Source: Micromonospora lupini (GTDB lineage Bacteria > Actinomycetota > Actinomycetes > Mycobacteriales > Micromonosporaceae). Taken from it: a stretch of DNA of 64,000 nucleotides. A program made the translations under genes and the position numbers. Location of the stretch: the NCBI RefSeq assembly GCF_026342015.1, contig NZ_JAPENL010000002.1, positions 997,001 to 1,061,000 on the forward strand, read 5' to 3'. Positions 51,448-58,880 of the stretch are shown one piece after another. The notes below the pieces were generated by a model. The model had not been told where the DNA came from. It ran no database searches and saw only the letters and a list, made by a program, of their open reading frames with translations. Within the stretch, counting starts at the first letter, position 1. Every line of letters starts with the position of its first letter.

Positions 51448-51494
51448 GTTTCGGTCTGCCCGGTGTTTCGGTCTGCCCGGTGTTTTCGTCTGCC
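51448..51494. repeat. 17-bp tandem repeat after the crp terminator
   Basis: GTTTCGGTCTGCCCGGT is present exactly at 51448-51464 and 51465-51481, with a third degenerate partial copy to about 51494. It lies between the terminator and the next gene. Confidence 0.85.
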
Positions 51495-51543
51495 GCGCGC
51501 AGAATCGCTGGTGTTCGCGTCCTGCTGCGGTGAGGGTGGGGCA

Positions 51544-52287
51544 ATGCCGAACCGCGTCGCCGTACTCTCCGACATTCATGGCGTACTGCCCGCGCTGGAG
51601 GCCGTCCTGGCCGAGCCGGACGTCGCCGGCGCCGATCTGATCGTGCTGACAGGTGACATCGCGGCGGGGCCACAGCCGGTCGAGGTGCTGGATCTGCTGG
51701 CCGAGCTGGGTGAGCGCGTCTGCTGGGTGGGCGGCAACTGCGAGCGGGAGCTGGTCGAGGCCCGCGGGGGTCGACCCGCCTCGATCAGGGTGTCCAACTG
51801 GGCCGCCGGGCAGCTCCGCGACGATCAGGTGGCCCTGCTCGCCGCGCTGCCGGCGACCGTGACGTTGGAGATCGACGGCCTCGGCCCGACGCTGTTCTGC
51901 CACGCGACGCCCCGCGACGACGAGGAGGTGGTGCTCGTCGACTCCCGGATGGCGCGCTGGGCGGAGGTGTTCGCGGGCCTGCCGGCAGAGGTCGCGGCGG
52001 TGGTCTGCGGCCACACCCACATGCCGTTCACCAGGCTGGTCGACAGGCGCCTGGTGGTCAACCCGGGCAGCGTCGGCATGCCGTACGGGGGTGCGGGCGC
52101 CTGGTGGGCGCTGCTCGGGCCGGGCGTCCAGCTGCGCCGCACCGCCTTCGACGTGGACGCGGCCTGCGCCCGGGTGGCCGCGGAGTCGACCTACCCCGAT
52201 GCCGCCGCCTGGGCCGACGAGTACCTGCGCTCCCAGCACAGCGACGCCGACGCCCTCGCCGTCTTCGGCCCCCGCGACGGCCGCTGA
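51544..52287 (+). CDS. YfcE/MJ0936-type metallophosphoesterase
   Basis: A 247-residue calcineurin-like phosphoesterase: VAVLSDIHGVLPALEAVL (DxH), TGDIAAGP (GD), GGNCERE (GN), FCHATP and VVCGHTHMPF (GHTH) complete the dimetal site, with VVNPGSVGMPYGG. Probably hydrolyses phosphodiesters; substrate unknown. ATG 51544 follows GGTGGGG. Confidence 0.92.
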   Translation: MPNRVAVLSDIHGVLPALEAVLAEPDVAGADLIVLTGDIAAGPQPVEVLDLLAELGERVCWVGGNCERELVEARGGRPASIRVSNWAAGQLRDDQVALLAALPATVTLEIDGLGPTLFCHATPRDDEEVVLVDSRMARWAEVFAGLPAEVAAVVCGHTHMPFTRLVDRRLVVNPGSVGMPYGGAGAWWALLGPGVQLRRTAFDVDAACARVAAESTYPDAAAWADEYLRSQHSDADALAVFGPRDGR

Positions 52288-52309
52288 CCCGGGTAGTCGA
52301 GGACCCGGT

Positions 52310-52373
52310 CGGTCAGGGGCTCGGCCGGTCAGGGGCTCGGGCGGTCAGGGGCTCGGCCGGTCAAGGGCTCGGG
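52310..52373. repeat. 16-bp minisatellite, four copies
   Basis: CGGTCAGGGGCTCGGC-type units start at 52310, 52326, 52342 and 52358 with one to two substitutions. Confidence 0.9.
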
Positions 52374-52468
52374 CGGCCGACGACCCGGTCGGGGAATCGC
52401 TGCTGGACCCACCGCCTCCCCGCGTGACGACCATCGCTCAAGCAGCGGCTCGGAACATGGTTGTCGGG

Positions 52469-52577
52469 TCCTTTGGAGTTGATTCGCTTGGCGTTATCGG
52501 CGAACACGATCGGCAAGGATCTCGTGGGCGGCCGGGCGAACGGCGATGTCCTTCGCGACATCAGCTCCAAAGGGACC
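52469..52577. repeat. Long inverted repeat element
   Basis: GTCCTTTGGAGTTGAT (52469-52484) is nearly the reverse complement of ATCAGCTCCAAAGGGAC (52561-52577), bracketing about 76 bases. Size and shape fit a REP- or MITE-like intergenic element; copy number cannot be tested here. Confidence 0.6.
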
Positions 52578-52602
52578 GAACACACCGCACCCGACCCTTG
52601 AG

Positions 52603-52797
52603 CCGCACGCCCCCGGCAAGCCGCACGCCCCGGTGAGCCGCACGCCCCGGTGAACCGCACGCCCCCGGCAAGCCGCACGCCCCGGTGAACCGCACGCCCC
52701 CGGCAAGCCGCACACCCCCGGCAAGCCGCACACCCCCGGCAAGCCGCACACCCCCGGCAAGCCGCACACCCCCGGCAAGCCGCACACCCCCGGTAAG
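52603..52797. repeat. 17/18-bp minisatellite, eleven copies
   Basis: Units CCGCACGCCCCCGGCAAG, with ACACC and GGTGAG/GGTGAA variants, run head to tail; units 7 to 10 (52708-52779) are identical. Units of 17 bp alternate with 18 bp on the left, so it does not keep a reading frame. Confidence 0.95.
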
Positions 52798-52905
52798 CCG
52801 CACGCCGCCGGGCTCCCCGTGCCCGCCGCGCCCCGGGGACGGGCGACGACAGGCGACGAACGGTGACTACAGGCGATCAACGGCGACGACATCCCTAGAA
52901 AAAGT

Positions 52906-52917
52906 CAGTCTTGACTG
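52906..52917. promoter_or_regulatory. tetR operator-like palindrome
   Basis: CAGTC-tt-GACTG (52906-52917), embedded in AGTCAGTCTTGACTGT, lies 29 bases before the tetR start and overlaps a TTGACT that could be a -35. A TetR autorepression site is likely. Confidence 0.5.
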
Positions 52918-52945
52918 TTTGTTTCGGAGGCCGCAGGCTGTTGCC

Positions 52946-53581
52946 GTGTCCGCCGCATCGACGTCCCCAGCAGCGACGTCAAGCGCAGCGACGCGTGTGC
53001 CTCAGCAGGAGCGCAGCCGCGCCACCAAGGCCCGCCTGCTGGAGGCGACCGTCGACTGCCTCATCGAGCACGGCTGGTCCGGCACCACCACGACTGTCGT
53101 GGCGGCGCGAGCCGGTGTCTCACGGGGCGCGCAGTTGCACCACTACCCGACCAAGGCCGCGCTGGTCACGGCCGCCGTCGCCCATCTGGCCGAGCGTCGG
53201 GCCAATGAGCTGCGCACCGAGGCCGAGGCGTTGCCGGCGGGCCCGCAGCGGCTGGATCGGGTGATCGACCTGCTCGGGGTGGCGTTCACCGGGCCGCTCT
53301 TCGTCGCCGCGCTCGAACTGTGGGTGGCCGCCCGCACCGACCCGGAGCTCCGCGGCGCACTGGTCCCGCTGGAGGCGACCGTCGGCCGCGAGATGCACCG
53401 GCTCACCGTCGCCCTGCTCGGTGTCGACGAGCGTCGTCCCGGCGTCCGCGAGGCGGTGCAGGCCACCCTCGACCTGCTGCGCGGGCTCGGGGTGGCCAAT
53501 CTGCTCAGCGACGACTCGACCCGCCGTGCCGCCCTGCTCGACACCTGGAAACGCCAGCTCGCCACCCTCCTCACGCCCTGA
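52946..53581 (+). CDS. TetR-family transcriptional regulator
   Basis: A 211-residue repressor with an N-terminal helix-turn-helix (about 25-70: RLLEATVDCLIEHGWSGTTTTVVAARAGVSRGAQLHHYPTK region) and an all-helical ligand domain. It begins the acyl-CoA operon and probably represses it until an acyl-CoA ligand binds. GTG 52946 is distant from its CGGAGG; a start at GTG 52997 (VPQQERSRATKAR) is also possible. Confidence 0.9.
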   Translation: MSAASTSPAATSSAATRVPQQERSRATKARLLEATVDCLIEHGWSGTTTTVVAARAGVSRGAQLHHYPTKAALVTAAVAHLAERRANELRTEAEALPAGPQRLDRVIDLLGVAFTGPLFVAALELWVAARTDPELRGALVPLEATVGREMHRLTVALLGVDERRPGVREAVQATLDLLRGLGVANLLSDDSTRRAALLDTWKRQLATLLTP

Positions 53582-53619
53582 CCCCGGCCGCACCGGCCCC
53601 AGCACCGACCGGAGGCACC

Positions 53620-54417
53620 ATGGTCGACCTCAGTGACCTGCTCGCCGATCTGGCCGACGAGTCCGCCGGCCTGGACGCGTTGGTGGCGCCGCTGCCGGCG
53701 AAGGACTGGGCCCGACCGACACCGGCGGCGGGCTGGAGCATCGGGCACCAGATCGCTCACCTCGCCTGGACCGACCACGTGGCGCTGTTGGCCGCCACCG
53801 ACGCCGAGGCCTTCTACGCGACCGTGACGGCCGCGCCGGACCCGACACGGATGGTCGACACCGGCGCCGAGGCGTTCCTCGCACCGCCGGTCGACCTGCT
53901 CGCCCGCTGGCGGGCCGGACGGGCGGCGCTCAACGACGCGCTCGTCGCGGTCCCGGCCGGCGAGAAGTTGCCCTGGTACGGCACGCGGATGTCGGCCACC
54001 TCGATGGCGACCGCCCGGATCATGGAGACCTGGGCGCACGGTGAGGACGTGGCCGAGGCCCTCGGTGTCGTCCGCCCCGCCACCGACCGCCTCCGGCACG
54101 TGGCGCACCTCGGTGTGCGTACTCTCGGAAATGGTTTCGCCGCCCACGGCCGGCCGGCACCGGCGGCGCCGGTCCGGGTCGAGCTGACCGGACCTGGCGG
54201 GGAGACGTGGGCCTGGGGTCCGGCGGACGCCGCCGACCGCCTGACCGGTCCCCTTCTGGACTTCTGCCTGCTCGTCACCCGCCGCCGGCACCGCGCGGAC
54301 CTCGCCCTGCTGGCCACCGGCCCCGTCGCCGACGAGTGGCTCGACGTGGCGCAGGCGTTCGCCGGGCCGCCGGGCACCGGGCGCGAACCGGCCGGCCGAG
54401 GCGGAGTTCAGGCGTGA
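53620..54417 (+). CDS. TIGR03084-like DinB/maleylpyruvate isomerase-fold protein
   Basis: A 265-residue protein of the mycothiol-dependent/DinB-like fold: GWSIGHQIAHLAWTDHVALLAATD includes the usual metal His motif, followed by ARIMETWAHGEDVAEALG with a further His/Glu. Members of TIGR03084 are linked to actinobacterial acyl-CoA operons; function unknown. GGAGG precedes ATG 53620. Ends in a GTGA overlap with the AtuA-like gene. Confidence 0.82.
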   Translation: MVDLSDLLADLADESAGLDALVAPLPAKDWARPTPAAGWSIGHQIAHLAWTDHVALLAATDAEAFYATVTAAPDPTRMVDTGAEAFLAPPVDLLARWRAGRAALNDALVAVPAGEKLPWYGTRMSATSMATARIMETWAHGEDVAEALGVVRPATDRLRHVAHLGVRTLGNGFAAHGRPAPAAPVRVELTGPGGETWAWGPADAADRLTGPLLDFCLLVTRRRHRADLALLATGPVADEWLDVAQAFAGPPGTGREPAGRGGVQA

Positions 54418-56078
54418 TCCGCGTCGGCAACGCCTCCGGCTTCTACGGCGACCGGTTCACCGCCTGGCGCGAGATGCTCGACGGCGGCGAGCTGGACGTG
54501 CTGACCGGTGACTACCTGGCCGAGTTGACCATGCTGATCCTCGGTCGGGACCGGCTGCGCGACCCCGACGTCGGTTACGCGAAGACGTTCCTGCGCCAGC
54601 TGGAGACGTGCCTGGGCACGGCCCTCGACCGGGGGGTGCGGATCGTGACCAACGCCGGCGGGTTGAACCCGGCCGGCCTGGCCGCCGCCATCGAGGCGCT
54701 CGCCGGCCGTCTTGGCCTGTCGGCACGGGTGGGGTACGTCGAGGGCGACGCGATCCAGCGGCCCGACGCGCTCACCGCGAACGCCTACCTGGGCGCGTTC
54801 GGGATCGCCGCCTGTCTCGACGCCGGGGCCGACGTGGTGGTCACCGGCCGGGTGACCGACGCGTCGCTTGTGGTCGGCCCGGCCATCGCCCGGTACGGGT
54901 GGGGTCGCGACGACCTCGACGAGCTGGCCGGGGCGACAGTCGCCGGGCACCTCCTGGAGTGCGGCGCGCAGGTGACCGGCGGCAACTTCAGCTTCTTCAC
55001 GGAACTGCCCGACGGCGGGCACCGCCCCGGCTTCCCGATCGCCGAGGTGCACGCCGACGGCTCGTCAGTGGTCACCAAGCATCCGGGCACCGGCGGCGCG
55101 GTCACCGTGGAGACCGTCACCGCCCAACTGCTCTACGAGATCGGCGGGCCGGCGTACCTGGGGCCGGACGTGGTCACCCGGCTCGACTCGGTGACGTTGC
55201 GCCCCGACGGGCCGGACCGGGTCCGGGTCTCCGGCGTCCGGGGCACCCGGCCGCCGGCGACGCTGAAGGTGGGAGTCAACAACCTCGGCGGCTTCCGGAA
55301 CTCGATGACGTTCGTCCTCTGTGGGCTGGACATCGAGGCGAAGGCGGCACTGGTGCGCGGGCAGGTCGAGGAGGCGGTGGGCAAGGACGGACTGGCGTTC
55401 ACGCTGGCCCGTACCGACCACCCGGACGCCGCCGACACCGAGGTGGCCAGCGCCCTGCTGCACGTACACCTGCGCGACGGCGACAGGGCGCGGGCCGGGC
55501 GGGCCTTCTCGGCCGCCGCGGTGGAGTTGGCGCTCGCGTCCTACCCGGGCTGCACGCTTACCACCCTGCCCGGCGACGCGACACCGTACGGGGTCTTCAC
55601 CGCCGACACAGTGGCGCAGGACGCGGTGGCGCACGTCGCGGTGCTGCCAGGTGGCGAGCGGGTGCCCATCGCTCCGCCGGTCCGCACCGCCCCCGCCGTG
55701 CCGGACGAGACTGCCCCGGGCGGCGACGCGGCTGTCGACGGCCCGACCCGGCGCGGCCCGCTCGGCGAACTGGTCGGCGCGCGCTCGGGCGACAAGGGCG
55801 GGGACGCCAACCTCGGTGTCTGGGCGCGGTCGGAGGCCGGGTACGCGTGGCTGCGTGCCTGGTTGACAGTCGCGCGGCTGGCCGAGCTGCTGCCGGAGAC
55901 GGCGTCGCTCTCGGTGCGGCGCTACGAGCTGCCGAACCTGCGCGCGGTCAACTTCGTGATCGAGGGCCTGCTCGGGGCGGGGGTCGCCGCGTCCACCCGG
56001 TTCGACCCGCAGGCCAAGGCCCTCGGCGAGCTGCTGCGCGCCCGGATCGTCGACCTCCCCGCCGAGGTGGCACCGTGA
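54414..56078 (+). CDS. AtuA-like acyclic terpene utilisation protein (DUF1446)
   Basis: A 554-residue protein: IRVGNASGFYGDRFTAWREML, YLAELTMLILGRDR, NAGGLNPAGLAAAI and GDAIQ mark the DUF1446 domain (about 1-440); a C-terminal ferredoxin-like AtuA domain (about 450-550) starts at LGELVGARSGDKGGDANLGVW. In Pseudomonas AtuA is essential for citronellol/geraniol degradation, mechanism unclear. Translational overlaps at both ends (GTGA). Confidence 0.9.
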   Translation: MIRVGNASGFYGDRFTAWREMLDGGELDVLTGDYLAELTMLILGRDRLRDPDVGYAKTFLRQLETCLGTALDRGVRIVTNAGGLNPAGLAAAIEALAGRLGLSARVGYVEGDAIQRPDALTANAYLGAFGIAACLDAGADVVVTGRVTDASLVVGPAIARYGWGRDDLDELAGATVAGHLLECGAQVTGGNFSFFTELPDGGHRPGFPIAEVHADGSSVVTKHPGTGGAVTVETVTAQLLYEIGGPAYLGPDVVTRLDSVTLRPDGPDRVRVSGVRGTRPPATLKVGVNNLGGFRNSMTFVLCGLDIEAKAALVRGQVEEAVGKDGLAFTLARTDHPDAADTEVASALLHVHLRDGDRARAGRAFSAAAVELALASYPGCTLTTLPGDATPYGVFTADTVAQDAVAHVAVLPGGERVPIAPPVRTAPAVPDETAPGGDAAVDGPTRRGPLGELVGARSGDKGGDANLGVWARSEAGYAWLRAWLTVARLAELLPETASLSVRRYELPNLRAVNFVIEGLLGAGVAASTRFDPQAKALGELLRARIVDLPAEVAP

Positions 56079-57271
56079 GCATCGTCGACACCCCCGAACG
56101 GCGTCAGCTGCGCGAGTTGACCCGGTCCTTCGTGACCCGGGAGGTGCTGCCGCACCTCGACGACTGGGAGCGGGCCGGTGAGGTTCCCCGGGCTCTGCAC
56201 GCGACCGCCGCGAAGCTCGGCCTGCTCGGCATCGGCTTTCCCGAGTCGGTCGGTGGCAGCGGCGGCGACCTGCTCGACTCGATCATCGTGACCGAGGAGC
56301 TGATCCGCTCCGGCGGCTCGTCCGGCCTGGTCGCGGCCCTGTTCACGCACGGCATCGCGTTGCCGCACATGGTCGCCGCGGCCGGCGCCCGCACCGGCGG
56401 GTCACTGGGCGGCCGGCTTCGCGGCGCTCCGCCGCCCGCCGACGACGGCCTCATCGAGAGGTACGTGCGGCCCACCCTCGCGGGCACGATGATCGGCGCG
56501 CTGGCGATCACCGAGCCGGACGGCGGCTCCGACGTGGCAGGCATCCGCACCACAGCCCTGCGCGACGGCGACCACTACGTGGTGAACGGGGCGAAGACGT
56601 ACATCACCAGCGGGCACCGGGCCGACTTCGTGACCACTGCGGTGTGCACCGACTTCCCCGGCAGCGGTGAGCTGACCCTGCTCGTCATCGACAAGGGGAC
56701 GCCCGGGTTCACTGTGGGGCGCCGGCTGGAGAAGCTGGGCTGGCACTGCTCGGACACCGCCGAGCTGTCCTTCGCGGACGTGCGCGTGCCGGTCGCCAAC
56801 CGGATCGGCGCGGAGAACACCGGCTTCCTGGCGATCATGCAGCACTTCGCCGCCGAGCGACTGTCACTGGCGACCCAGGCGTACGCGACCGCGCAGCGCT
56901 GCGTCGAGCTGGCGGTGCGCTGGTGCCGGGACCGGGAGACCTTCGGGCGTCCGCTGGCCAGCCGGCAGTTGGTCCGGCACCGGCTGGCCGAGATGCACAC
57001 CCGCGCCGAGGCGGCCCGGTCGTACGTGCACGAGGTCGCCGTCCGGGTGGCCGCCGGCGAGCCGGTGGTGACCGAGGTGGCGATGGCGAAGAACGTCGCG
57101 GTGGCCGCCTGCGACCAGGTCGTCGACCAGGCGTTGCAACTGCACGGTGGCTTCGGCTACCTGCGTGACGCCGAGGTGGAGCGGCACTACCGCGATGCCC
57201 GGATCCTCGGCATCGGCGGCGGCACCACCGAGATCATGAACGAGATCATCGCGAAGGGCATGGGCCTGTGA
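56075..57271 (+). CDS. Acyl-CoA dehydrogenase (first)
   Basis: A 398-residue flavoenzyme: GALAITEPDGGSDVAGIRTTA, YVVNGAKTYITSG and the C-terminal GIGGGTTEIMNEIIAKGMGL, a FAD-binding loop. The canonical catalytic Glu of the YEGT motif is replaced by Gly; the base would instead be a helix-G Glu, as in isovaleryl-CoA dehydrogenase. An unusual Gly/Arg-rich insertion (ARTGGSLGGRLRGAPPP) sits near residue 110. GTG 56075 overlaps the upstream stop, and its stop overlaps the next start. Confidence 0.92.
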   Translation: MSIVDTPERRQLRELTRSFVTREVLPHLDDWERAGEVPRALHATAAKLGLLGIGFPESVGGSGGDLLDSIIVTEELIRSGGSSGLVAALFTHGIALPHMVAAAGARTGGSLGGRLRGAPPPADDGLIERYVRPTLAGTMIGALAITEPDGGSDVAGIRTTALRDGDHYVVNGAKTYITSGHRADFVTTAVCTDFPGSGELTLLVIDKGTPGFTVGRRLEKLGWHCSDTAELSFADVRVPVANRIGAENTGFLAIMQHFAAERLSLATQAYATAQRCVELAVRWCRDRETFGRPLASRQLVRHRLAEMHTRAEAARSYVHEVAVRVAAGEPVVTEVAMAKNVAVAACDQVVDQALQLHGGFGYLRDAEVERHYRDARILGIGGGTTEIMNEIIAKGMGL

Positions 57272-58869
57272 GCACGCTGGACAGTGCGGTCGACCCGGCG
57301 GCACCGGGGTACGTGGCGAACCGGGCCGCGCTGCGGGAGCGGCTGACCGAGCTGGACGCAGCGCTGGACCAGGCTCGGGCGGGCGGCGGCGAGAAGTACG
57401 TGTCCCGGCACCACAAGCGCGGCAAGCTGCTCCCCCGGGAGCGGATCGAGCTGCTGGTGGACGCGGACAGCCCGTTCCTGGAGTTGTCGCCTGTCGCCGC
57501 GTACGGCACCGATTTCCCGGTCGGGGCCAGCGTGGTCACCGGCATCGGCGTGGTCGAGGGCGTGGAGTGCCTGATCGTCGCCAACGACCCGACGGTACGT
57601 GGCGGCGCGGTCAACCCGTGGTCCCTCGCCAAGACCCGGCGGGCCGGCGAGATCGCCCTGGCCAACCGGCTGCCGATGGTCAACCTGGTCGAGTCGGCCG
57701 GCGCGGACCTGCCCACCCAGGCGGAGATCTTCATCCCGGGTGGGCGGGTGTTCCGCGACCTGACCCGGCTCTCGGCGGCGGGCATTCCCACTGTCAGCGT
57801 GGTCTTCGGCAACGCAACGGCCGGCGGCGCGTACGTGCCGGGGATGTCCGACCACGTGATCATGATCCGGGACCGGTCACAGGTCTACCTGGCCGGGCCG
57901 CCCCTTGTGAAGATGGCGACCGGAGAGGTCACCGACGACGAGTCGCTGGGCGGCGCGGCAATGCACGCCGGCACGTCCGGGCTCGCCGACTACCTGGCCG
58001 TGGACGAGCGGGACGGCATCCGGCTGGCCCGGCAGTGCGTACGCCGGTTGAACTGGCGCAAGCAGGGTCCGTCGCCGCGCACGGCGGTGCCGCAGCCGCC
58101 GAAGTACGACCCGGAGGAGCTGCTCGGCATCGTCAGCGCCGATCTGAAGGTGCCGTTCGACCCGCGCGAGGTGCTGGCCCGGATCCTGGACGGCAGCGAC
58201 TTCGACGAGTTCAAGCCGGCGTACGGGGACGCGCTTGTCACCGGCTGGGGTGAGCTGCACGGGTACCCGGTGGGGGTGCTGGCGAACGCCCGGGGCGTGC
58301 TGTTCAGCGCGGAGGCGCAGAAGGCGGCCCAGTTCATCCAGCTCGCGAACGCGTCCGACACCCCGCTGATCTTCCTGCAGAACACCACCGGCTACATGGT
58401 CGGCACCGAGTACGAGCAGCGCGGCATCATCAAGCACGGCGCCCTGATGATCAACGCGGTGTCCAACTCGACGGTGCCGCACCTGACGGTGAACCTGGGC
58501 GCCTCGTACGGGGCCGGCAACTACGGCATGTGCGGCCGGGCTTACGAGCCGAGGTTCCTGTTCACCTGGCCGAACGCCAAGTCGGCGGTGATGGGCCCGG
58601 CGCAGCTCGCCGGGGTGCTGTCGATCGTGGCCCGGCAGGCGGCCGCCGCCCGGGGGCGTGACTACGACGAGGAGTCCGACGCGGCGATGCGGATGATGGT
58701 CGAGCAGCAGATCGAGTCGCAGTCGGGCGCGCTCGTCCTCTCCGGCCGGCTCTACGACGACGGGGTGATCGACCCGCGGGACACCCGTACCGTCCTCGGG
58801 CTCTGCCTCTCGGCGATCCACAACGGACCGGTGCGGGGCGCCGAAGGCTTCGGCGTCTTCCGGATGTAG
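57268..58869 (+). CDS. Acyl-CoA carboxylase carboxyltransferase (beta) subunit
   Basis: A 533-residue carboxyltransferase of the propionyl/methylcrotonyl/geranyl-CoA carboxylase group: oxyanion-hole segments FGNATAGGAYVPGMSD and, in the C-terminal half, LGASYGAGNYGMCGRAYEPRF. It transfers CO2 from carboxybiotin to the acyl-CoA. Same transcript as the alpha subunit, 11 bases upstream. Gene neighbours suggest a methyl-branched or terpenoid acyl-CoA rather than acetyl-CoA. Confidence 0.93.
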   Translation: MSTLDSAVDPAAPGYVANRAALRERLTELDAALDQARAGGGEKYVSRHHKRGKLLPRERIELLVDADSPFLELSPVAAYGTDFPVGASVVTGIGVVEGVECLIVANDPTVRGGAVNPWSLAKTRRAGEIALANRLPMVNLVESAGADLPTQAEIFIPGGRVFRDLTRLSAAGIPTVSVVFGNATAGGAYVPGMSDHVIMIRDRSQVYLAGPPLVKMATGEVTDDESLGGAAMHAGTSGLADYLAVDERDGIRLARQCVRRLNWRKQGPSPRTAVPQPPKYDPEELLGIVSADLKVPFDPREVLARILDGSDFDEFKPAYGDALVTGWGELHGYPVGVLANARGVLFSAEAQKAAQFIQLANASDTPLIFLQNTTGYMVGTEYEQRGIIKHGALMINAVSNSTVPHLTVNLGASYGAGNYGMCGRAYEPRFLFTWPNAKSAVMGPAQLAGVLSIVARQAAAARGRDYDEESDAAMRMMVEQQIESQSGALVLSGRLYDDGVIDPRDTRTVLGLCLSAIHNGPVRGAEGFGVFRM

Positions 58870-58880
58870 AGGGGCCACTC

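Larger units (their letters stand above)
52288..52945. other. Gene-free repeat-rich stretch before the tetR operon
   Basis: 658 bases with no convincing gene. It contains a 16-bp minisatellite (52310-52373), a long inverted repeat (52469-52577), an 17/18-bp minisatellite (52603-52797) and, at the end, the tetR promoter and operator-like palindrome. The open frames here are repeat translations (PPASRT or LPGVCG units). Confidence 0.7.

Noticed and set aside
52603..52797. CRISPR-like appearance of the 17/18-bp array
   Set aside because: Units are contiguous without spacers and are too short; no cas genes nearby.
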